Shown here: in pieces, positions 16,760 through 22,097 of the stretch
How positions within the stretch are numbered: the stretch's first letter is position 1
Layout of the letters: every line of letters begins with the position of its first letter
NCBI GenBank assembly: GCA_030628905.1
Contig: DAOVQB010000062.1
Coordinates: 1-22,097, forward strand
Reading direction: 5' to 3'
Origin: DAOVQB01 sp023128935
GTDB taxonomy: Bacteria; Eisenbacteria; RBG-16-71-46; CAIMUX01; WJJG01
DNA: 22,097 bases
Program-made: the position numbers and the translations under genes
Notes under the pieces: model-generated
What the model saw: only the letters and a program-made list of their open reading frames with translations
Database searches by the model: none
What the model was told of the DNA's origin: nothing

Positions 16760-16824
16760 AGTATCGACTAGCCCCCCCCCTCATCAAGTCGATACTGCCC
16801 TTTCATCAACTTGATACTGCCCTA
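16760..16824. repeat. 9-bp inverted repeat overlapping a 22-bp direct repeat pair
   Basis: AGTATCGAC (16760-16768) is perfectly complementary to GTCGATACT (16788-16796), with a 19-nt loop containing nine C. The right arm lies in the first of two 22-bp direct repeats (16781-16802, 16803-16824), each running TCATCAA to GATACTGCCC. Function unknown. Confidence 0.7.
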
Positions 16825-16916
16825 TGGTTCCAGAGTGTCTTCCCGGATTCCTAGGAAGGCACATCCACACGCCATCCCCCCGGGCTGCACCCATAATCAA
16901 TTGAAATAGGAGTAGT

Positions 16917-17020
16917 TAGCGCTAGCTATTCTCCTGCAGGAGTCGCTATTGGGCACAGGAAATGCCCCTGGACAGGCTGTAGTGCGAAATATATATTCCT
17001 GTATGAATAAATTTATTCAT
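16917..17020. promoter_or_regulatory. Cluster of palindromes upstream of the ATPase gene
   Basis: Three perfect palindromes precede the ATPase start at 17050: TAGCGCTA (16917-16924), CTCCTGCAGGAG (16931-16942) and ATGAATAAATTTATTCAT (17003-17020, 18 bp). The last ends 29 bp before the start codon in an AT-rich stretch, a position typical of an operator overlapping a promoter. No regulator gene is adjacent. Confidence 0.45.
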
Positions 17021-17049
17021 TGCCAAATAGCTAAAAGAGAGGGGTCGCT

Positions 17050-18435
17050 ATGGACACACGATTCGAACCCCACAATACGCATCTGGAGGATCGTGATCGA
17101 TTCGCCCTGCTCGACCCACAGCTCAGGGACCTCAGCAGGCAACCCCTCGTTCATCGTTCAGACCTACTGGATGCCCTTCCAATGGGGAAACCCGGCATCT
17201 ACTCCATCACTGGAGGACGCCAGATCGGCAAGACCACACTTCTCAAGCAGTGGATGGCTGAACTACTGCACAGCGAGGTTGAACCGCGGCGGATCGCATT
17301 TTTCACAGGGGAGTTGATCGACGATCACCACTCACTGGTGCGCTTGGTGGCGGAACACCTGGGAACGATGCCTGTCGGGGATACCCGGTACATCCTGCTG
17401 GATGAGATCACCTACACACGTGATTGGGACAAGGGGATCAAGTACCTCGCTGACGCGGGTCTCGTCGACGACACCGTTTTGCTCCTCACAGGGTCCGACA
17501 GCTCCATTATCCAGGAGGCCCGCACACGATTTCCTGGAAGACGGGGCATGCAAGATACGGTTGATTTTCACGTTTTTCCACTGTGTTTCGCAGAGGTTGT
17601 TCGACTCAAGGGAGGCATCTTGTGTGATGCCATGGATCAATTGATCGACCGCCGCGGCGGTGCACCAGCTCCCTTGGTTGAGAGGCTCTTTGAAGAGTTT
17701 GACGAGTACCTCATTCACGGGGGTTTTCTGACGGCAATCAATGACATGGCCCGCAGCAAGTCCATTCTGCCGGCTACATTTGCAGTCTATAGCGATTGGA
17801 TCCGCGGCGACGTTCTCAAACGCGGCAAGCACGACCACTATCTAATGGAGATGCTGGGTGCGATTCAGAAGCGATTGGGGAGTCAGATAACTTGGAACAA
17901 CCTCGCCCAGGATCTCTCAATCGACCACCCAAAGACGGTGGCAGACTACGTGGCCTTGCTGGCTTCGATGGACGTAGTCTTCGTTCAGCCTGCACTAGTG
18001 GAGGACAAGCTCACTGCTGCTCCCAAGAAGGCGCGCAAGTTGCACTTTACTGATCCTTTCATCCATCACGCGGTGACATCCTGGCTTCGACCGGTGAGGG
18101 ATCCATTCACCGAACAAGTTCGCCCCCTGTTGGATGATGCAGATCGCTGCTCCCGCTTGGTGGAGTCGTGTGCCGTCACGCACGTGCGGCGAGAATATCC
18201 TACCTTCTACATCAAGGCCAAAGGTGAGGTAGACATCGCCTATGTGAAAGGAGGCAAGTTCTGGCCCGTTGAGGTGAAGTGGTCGAAGCAAGTTCGGCCG
18301 TCTGACATCAAGCAGATCATCAAATACGACAACGGCCGTATTTGGGATCGTTCGCGGAGTCTGAGATCCGTTCTGGGGGTTCCCGTAGAGCCGCTTCCCG
18401 TTGCCCTGCTTCGTCTTGGAATGGAGACGAAGTAG
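17050..18435 (+). CDS. AAA ATPase with DUF4143 / nuclease-like C-terminal domain
   Basis: 461 residues, soluble. The N-terminal AAA_14-type domain (about 47-180) has Walker A GGRQIGKTT (55-63), Walker B RYILLDEIT with Asp118-Glu119, and a sensor-like LLTGSDSS (145-152). The DUF4143 region follows (about 205-445), with a winged-helix-like part near 265-305 (LGSQITWNNLAQDLSIDH). It ends in a PD-(D/E)xK-like core: EVD at 393-395, then PVEVKWS with Glu408 and Lys410. The family is widespread and mobile between genomes; its role is unsettled, and defence or DNA-related functions have been suggested. The ribosome site is GAGAGGGG, 5 nt from ATG. It stands alone and converges with the C25 gene at 18578. 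An AT-rich, palindrome-bearing leader suggests separate regulation and possibly acquisition by transfer. Confidence 0.92.
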   Translation: MDTRFEPHNTHLEDRDRFALLDPQLRDLSRQPLVHRSDLLDALPMGKPGIYSITGGRQIGKTTLLKQWMAELLHSEVEPRRIAFFTGELIDDHHSLVRLVAEHLGTMPVGDTRYILLDEITYTRDWDKGIKYLADAGLVDDTVLLLTGSDSSIIQEARTRFPGRRGMQDTVDFHVFPLCFAEVVRLKGGILCDAMDQLIDRRGGAPAPLVERLFEEFDEYLIHGGFLTAINDMARSKSILPATFAVYSDWIRGDVLKRGKHDHYLMEMLGAIQKRLGSQITWNNLAQDLSIDHPKTVADYVALLASMDVVFVQPALVEDKLTAAPKKARKLHFTDPFIHHAVTSWLRPVRDPFTEQVRPLLDDADRCSRLVESCAVTHVRREYPTFYIKAKGEVDIAYVKGGKFWPVEVKWSKQVRPSDIKQIIKYDNGRIWDRSRSLRSVLGVPVEPLPVALLRLGMETK

Positions 18436-18577
18436 TACTCGTCGTGCCCCGCGAGCCGAGACAAGAGAGGAATGGTAGGGTTGGATATTGTGACCTGCAT
18501 GCTTGGCGACACATGGGGACCACCTCAGCCAGTGCAGGCCAGTTGCCTCGAGATCTATTGTCCGATCTTGCCAGATT

Positions 18578-21163
18578 CTATTCCATGACAATTACTCGTT
18601 GAGTGACAACCCCTCCCTCCACACTCATGCGGCAGAAATAGGTGCCGGCGCCGACGCGCAGGCCAGCGTCATCGCGGCCGTTCCATTCCACCGATCCTGA
18701 CCCGGCCTCTGCACAGGTCGAGAGAAGGTGGCGCACGAGCCGCCCTGATGCGTCAAAGACTTCCAGGCTCACGTGGCCCGACTGCTCCAAGTGATACCTC
18801 ATGATTGTAGTGCGGGAGAATGGGTTGGGCGTGCCAGCTTCCAGGCGGAGACCGCCAGGGACACCGACACGGCGCTGGGCAACGTCCGATTCCGGAAGGA
18901 TGGGGATCTGAACGTCATACCGTAAGTAGTTGGCCTTGGTGACTGTAATTCTCAGAACGCCAGGGTCAGCCTGGGGAATGATCGGCACATTCTGGGGTTC
19001 GCCGGTTGCATCAGCTACACCGATGATTTCTCCATCCACCGTGAGTGCAATGACGGCATCCTCGTTCGCCTGAATGGTGAAGAAACTTGTGTTCGTAAGG
19101 GAGATCTGGTCATGGACCACATCCAGCGCTTGGGGAACCTCGGAATAAAGGGTCAGGAAAGCATCGCCATGGTGATGGAAGATGTGATAGGTCACGATGC
19201 TGTGATGAGGATTGGAATAGGGCCAGGAGATCATCCACAAGTAGTACTTTCCGTAAATGTGAGCGAAGGCGGTGCGGAGATCAGATGTGCCTAGGTTATC
19301 AGAACCATCCGAACCATAGTCTGGCATGAATTCCGGCCATAGCCCATCAAACATCCCCCAGACAAAGATCTCTGTGAGAAAAGAGTGAGTCAACTCCGCA
19401 GGGGCCACCAAGCCCAGAGCCCCATGGCCCATCCTGTGGAAGGCTTCGGTGAAGCAGTTGTTCGCCCAATTGTACTTGCCGGTCAGGCAGTCGGGGCTGA
19501 ATACGAACGGATACATGTCATTGTGTAAGCCAGCGAGGTCCGGAATAGTGTAAGAGGGTTCTCCCCATCCGATCGCCATACCGTGATCGCGGTGTAGGAC
19601 GAAGTAGGCACCGGCGTTGATATCGGCATTGATCCGATATGCAGTTCCACCCCAATCCGTCAGATAGCTGGGCGTGGCCGGGATGTAGCCCAACCCCTCG
19701 GGCCCGAAGTAGTTCACCCAGATCTCCGTACCGGGGGCTGAGGACCAATAGTTGCCGGGATAGCCGGCGCAGGAGACGTACTCACGGACCGGATGCTTTC
19801 CGAGGACATTTGCCTGGAAGCCGAAGATCACCTCCGTGCACAGGATATACCAGGTCATCTGATCCCAGCAGCCCGACAGGACCGGGTGATCATAGAAGCC
19901 GGGGTCCGTGTATGGTTCTCGTTCGTAGGAGAGGAGCTTCCCGATCATTGTCTCCAACTGGGAGGCGTTCTGCGCGGTGATCCGGCCGTGTGCCATGTCC
20001 GGGAGGTTGTCACCGTCGACGTCCGCATACATGTTGTCCGAGACGCAGTAGCCCTCCCAGATGGGAGCGGCGATGCCATAGTCCCGGCTGCCACCCTCTC
20101 CGCTTCCCGGATAGTCACCGAGAATGAGGAAAGCAGCCGGAGGGATATCCCAACTGTTGTATGCGTTGTCCAACCAGTCTTCGATATCCGCGGCACTGCT
20201 CCCGCCAATGTCAGTCGTGGTGAAGACCTCGGTGCTGATGCCCTGCAGCTTGCGCCAATTCCTCAGCGTGTCGGCCCAAGCGACGAAGCTGGGGTTATCC
20301 GCTGTGATAATTACGTACTCATAGCCGTCACGATCTCCCCGCGGCATACTGAAGTCAATCCTGGGCAGGGATGCGTAGTTGAGGATGTGATTCTGCAGGA
20401 TGGGTTCCCAGTAGCGGCTGCGCAAGCGGTCCTCTCCGAACTTCCCTGTGCCGCCGTGAAAGGTGATTGATATCTCGAGTTCCAGATAGACGGTCAATTC
20501 CCTTGTCACCGGGTTGTACTGAAAAGGAGTGAGCCCAAGAGTGACGACATCTATGCCACGCATCTTGCCGGGCTCCAACAACACGGCCGGGCTTGCGGGA
20601 TACAATGCATCTCTATCGTAAATGGATGGATCTTCCCTGTAGATGGATGGATCTTTGCTGTAGATAGGCAGTGTGCCGTCATCTTCGAGAGACATCGCCG
20701 GTGCGGGTGCAATCCGGATGTCGTGGTAGACCCAGGTGCGGGCCCCGGTGATCTCGACTGTGGCCGTGGCCCCCTGCGGTAGAGCTACGCATCGCCCCGT
20801 GGATGGAAGGTCTGGTGCTCCGGTCTTGTTGGGTAGAAAGGCTCCCGGCAGGGAAAGACGCTGAAAGGTCTCACCGTCGATGAGCACTGGTTCCAATGTG
20901 AATGACCCGATCGCGTAGTGAAACTCAAGGCCTGTTGCGTCCTGGGTCCGTACCGCAATCCCTGAGCCTGGCGTGTCCTGAGACAATGGCGCGATTCCTG
21001 GATTGGGCGCGTTTGAGAATTCTGGAGTGGTCCCTGTTGCGCCTACATCGATCTCAGCTGTGCCGGCAGCCATTCCGATAGCTACCAGAGCGATGACCGT
21101 GCTCACGAGGCTGCGGGATGGTGTGAGACTGAAGCTCCGCGGAGTCCATGGGATGCGCTTCAT
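18578..21163 (-). CDS. Secreted gingipain-like cysteine peptidase (family C25) with C-terminal sorting-like domain
   Basis: 861 residues. An extended basic N-terminus precedes a hydrophobic core (about 18-36, ending GMAAGTA), consistent with a signal peptide. The propeptide is about 75-265. The catalytic domain (about 280-670) shows YEYVIITADNPSF, AAFLILGDYPGSGEG and DVDGDNLPDMAHGR (a calcium-loop-like segment). His527 is in LHRDHGMAIGW and Cys559 in FSPDCLTG. The spacing of 32 and both residues in place predict an active peptidase. An Ig-like domain follows (about 675-760), then a FlgD-Ig/type-A-like domain (about 775-861; GTPNPFSRTTIMRYHL, VSLEVFDASGRLVR, GTYFCRMSVEGG). Such tails direct export and surface attachment through T9SS-like machinery in relatives; that machinery is not in this window. 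The ribosome site is weak (GGGGAT). Only 142 bp, with no visible terminator, separate its end from the convergent ATPase gene. Confidence 0.93.
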   Translation of the reverse strand: MKRIPWTPRSFSLTPSRSLVSTVIALVAIGMAAGTAEIDVGATGTTPEFSNAPNPGIAPLSQDTPGSGIAVRTQDATGLEFHYAIGSFTLEPVLIDGETFQRLSLPGAFLPNKTGAPDLPSTGRCVALPQGATATVEITGARTWVYHDIRIAPAPAMSLEDDGTLPIYSKDPSIYREDPSIYDRDALYPASPAVLLEPGKMRGIDVVTLGLTPFQYNPVTRELTVYLELEISITFHGGTGKFGEDRLRSRYWEPILQNHILNYASLPRIDFSMPRGDRDGYEYVIITADNPSFVAWADTLRNWRKLQGISTEVFTTTDIGGSSAADIEDWLDNAYNSWDIPPAAFLILGDYPGSGEGGSRDYGIAAPIWEGYCVSDNMYADVDGDNLPDMAHGRITAQNASQLETMIGKLLSYEREPYTDPGFYDHPVLSGCWDQMTWYILCTEVIFGFQANVLGKHPVREYVSCAGYPGNYWSSAPGTEIWVNYFGPEGLGYIPATPSYLTDWGGTAYRINADINAGAYFVLHRDHGMAIGWGEPSYTIPDLAGLHNDMYPFVFSPDCLTGKYNWANNCFTEAFHRMGHGALGLVAPAELTHSFLTEIFVWGMFDGLWPEFMPDYGSDGSDNLGTSDLRTAFAHIYGKYYLWMISWPYSNPHHSIVTYHIFHHHGDAFLTLYSEVPQALDVVHDQISLTNTSFFTIQANEDAVIALTVDGEIIGVADATGEPQNVPIIPQADPGVLRITVTKANYLRYDVQIPILPESDVAQRRVGVPGGLRLEAGTPNPFSRTTIMRYHLEQSGHVSLEVFDASGRLVRHLLSTCAEAGSGSVEWNGRDDAGLRVGAGTYFCRMSVEGGVVTQRVIVME
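20622..20663 (-). repeat. 21-bp tandem repeat inside the C25 propeptide
   Basis: Two 21-bp units (20622-20642, 20643-20663) begin ATGGATGGATCTT and end CTGTAG, with a partial third on the high-coordinate side. They encode the heptad duplication DPSIYRE / DPSIYDR around residues 168-184, between propeptide and catalytic domain. The frame is kept. Confidence 0.8.
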
Positions 21164-21221
21164 GATAATCCCCTACTTCAGCACCACCGTTCCTGATGTC
21201 CGACATTTGCCACGGCTACCC

Positions 21222-21227
21222 ATTATA
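21222..21227 (-). promoter_or_regulatory. Candidate -10 TATAAT of the C25 gene at 21163
   Basis: The minus strand carries a perfect TATAAT, 59 nt upstream of the start codon. The best -35-like match (GTGATA) is 20 nt away, too far for a strong unassisted promoter, which would fit dependence on an activator bound at the palindrome 21260-21278. Confidence 0.45.
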
Positions 21228-21259
21228 TCTACGGCCTTCCCGGGCCTTATCACGCTGGG

Positions 21260-21278
21260 ATCACATTATCACTGTGAT
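21260..21278. promoter_or_regulatory. Candidate transcription factor site
   Basis: ATCACATTATCACTGTGAT is an inverted repeat with 6-bp arms (ATCACA / TGTGAT) and a 7-bp centre. Its middle is about 54 bp upstream of the start point expected from the TATAAT at 21222, a usual activator position. The arm order is the reverse of the CRP/FNR consensus, so a different regulator is implied. Confidence 0.35.
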
Positions 21279-21299
21279 GCCAACACCAATGGCGCCATT

Positions 21300-21407
21300 C
21301 TACCACATCTCCAAGCGAGGCGGGCGGCAAACGAATTCCTCTGGATGCCTAGCATAGGCATATTCCAAGACTGCAGCCTGAGTCCGCACCACCTCCGCTG
21401 CCTCCAT
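21300..21407 (-). pseudogene. Possible remnant of an IS3-type transposase C-terminus
   Basis: In one minus-strand frame about 35 codons read AEVVRTQAAVLEYAYARHP then EEFVCRPPRLEMW and stop. This resembles the end of IS3-family integrase-type transposases, where a helix ending in AAYAxHPERF is followed by a Pro-rich segment. No catalytic DDE part is seen upstream in any frame, and the terminal INPP-like ending is absent. The match is from memory of the family and short, so it could be chance. Confidence 0.3.
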
Positions 21408-21636
21408 CAAGCGCTCTCTCCGTTCTCCTGGTGCTTCAGGGGGATCCCCAGGATCGGAGGCTTTATGGGACTCTTTGGGGTTTCGTGTGGCCGGTTTCAT
21501 GGGAGATCGGAGATCGGCGAGGGGATCTGAATGGAGATCCGGTTTCGAACAGTGGTCAGCAAAGATAGGCAAGCAAATACCGCAGCCCCTCCTGAGGTCG
21601 TGGACACGATTTTGCCAAAATCCTCTGCGACGAATT

Positions 21637-21682
21637 GCTGTGAAATTCGAAGCCACTGCAAAATATCGCTGTGAAATTCGAA
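21637..21682. promoter_or_regulatory. Two identical 15-bp direct repeats upstream of the HNH-like gene
   Basis: GCTGTGAAATTCGAA occurs at 21637-21651 and 21668-21682, start to start 31 bp, close to three helical turns. A -10-like TATACT (21683-21688) follows the second copy at once. The first copy also lies in an inverted repeat CGAATT / AATTCG (21631-21649). The arrangement fits cooperative binding of a regulator at the promoter. Confidence 0.45.
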
Positions 21683-21809
21683 TATACTTGTACAAAATCC
21701 TTGCTATTCAGCAGTGTTCATGCTAGGTTTCAGTCGTTCTGCGCACCTAACCAACTAGTCGTATCATCTTGTTTCATCCATTGCGCCCTATCTACTCGGA
21801 GGTCTGTGC

Positions 21810-22097
21810 ATGTCCTTCTATGATCTAGCCGTCAACCTTGTGGGCCGTGTTGCGGAAACCGCGGATCCTGCTGCTCCTGCGGCGGCGGGTCCCACAAGCC
21901 TCTTGCGCTTTCGGGGTCGTCTTCCGGCAGAAGAGGTCCATGCCCGACTGCGCCGCTGCCTGGAAGCGATGCACCAGGCAGAAAGAAGCGTCTTTCTCTG
22001 GTTCAGCGAGATTCACGAGCGCCGCCTCTACCGCGAGCTCGGCTACTCTTCGATTCAGGCATATGCATCTGAAGAGCTCGACTTCACCGTGAACCGG
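21810..22097 (+). CDS. N-terminal part of an HNH endonuclease-like protein, truncated by the window
   Basis: 96 codons from ATG 21810 (GGAGGT, 6-nt gap) run open to the window end. After a Pro/Ala-rich linker (about 20-28) comes a helical segment, VHARLRRCLEAMHQAERSVF, then LWFSEIHERRLYRELGYSSI and QAYASEELDFTVNR. This helical pattern, especially LYRELGYSSIQAYA, is typical of the N-terminal region that precedes a C-terminal HNH nuclease domain in a multi-copy family of deltaproteobacteria-like and Eisenbacteria-like genomes. The HNH motif itself would lie outside the window, so the nuclease assignment is inference. It is divergent from the C25 gene. Confidence 0.65.
   Translation, partial: MSFYDLAVNLVGRVAETADPAAPAAAGPTSLLRFRGRLPAEEVHARLRRCLEAMHQAERSVFLWFSEIHERRLYRELGYSSIQAYASEELDFTVNR

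Larger units (their letters stand above)
16544..17049. other. 506-bp repeat-bearing intergenic region
   Basis: No supported gene. It holds a small hairpin CGGCC / GGCCG at 16579-16592, a 22-bp tandem array (16641-16751), an inverted repeat plus a second 22-bp pair (16760-16824), and palindromes in an AT-rich promoter-like stretch (16917-17020). Base composition changes visibly near 16895, turning AT-rich up to the ATPase start. Confidence 0.65.
21164..21809. other. 646-bp divergent intergenic region
   Basis: It lies between the divergent C25 gene (21163) and the HNH-like gene (21810). It contains a TATAAT and a palindrome serving the C25 side, a possible transposase remnant (21300-21407), G-rich segments around 21500-21540, and direct repeats near 21637-21682 on the HNH-like side. 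The stretch 21600-21760 is AT-rich. No intact gene is supported. Confidence 0.55.

Noticed and set aside
18436..18577. Bidirectional terminator between the convergent ATPase and C25 genes
   Set aside because: Expected at this place, but no stable stem with a T-run was visible on either strand.

Overview
The window looks like a piece of a chromosome from an uncultivated, moderately GC-rich Gram-negative bacterium. The best guess is the FCB side of the tree (Candidatus Eisenbacteria, Krumholzibacteriota and similar). This is inferred from content: several secreted gingipain-like (family C25) peptidases with FlgD/type-A-like C-terminal beta domains, a tricorn protease, a FIST-domain protein, a short-form ThiC and Cys-rich secreted repeat proteins. 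No rRNA, tRNA, CRISPR array or intact mobile element was seen.

Layout. From 1 to 15.7 kb all genes are on the minus strand. Read in transcription order (high to low coordinates) they are: thiC (15696-14317); two paralogous secreted Cys-rich repeat proteins (13782-12733 with 3 repeats, 12647-10923 with 9 repeats); a cytosolic tricorn protease (10748-7227); a 1255-residue C25 protein (6911-3144); a FIST protein (3017-1794); and a C25 peptidase that runs off the left edge (1547-1). On the plus strand are a small four-helix membrane protein of the DUF5684 type (16133-16543) and an AAA ATPase/DUF4143 protein (17050-18435). A third C25 peptidase (21163-18578) converges on the ATPase gene. The right edge holds the start of a gene resembling the N-terminus of HNH endonuclease-like proteins (21810 onward).

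Biology. Gaps between genes are mostly 80-650 bp, so long operons are unlikely. The shared theme is extracellular proteolysis (three C25 proteins) plus disulfide-rich exported proteins. Tricorn is intracellular and would trim peptides to smaller products. Two C25 proteins show a complete His/Cys dyad. The third keeps the Cys but has Tyr where the His is expected. The two Cys-rich proteins share a signal peptide, an N-terminal domain and an identical style of C-terminus (TSWGxIKALYR), which may be an export or anchoring tag.

The most unusual structural feature is the abundance of short degenerate tandem repeats, each with its own unit, in the gaps between genes: 25 bp at 7055-7176, 21 bp at 10840-10922, 15 bp at 12666-12710, 51 bp with hairpins at 14013-14136, and two kinds of 22 bp at 16641-16751 and 16781-16824. 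Repeats also occur inside coding sequence: a 228-bp Cys-module period and a 21-bp heptapeptide repeat. Local slippage or duplication appears to be an active process here.
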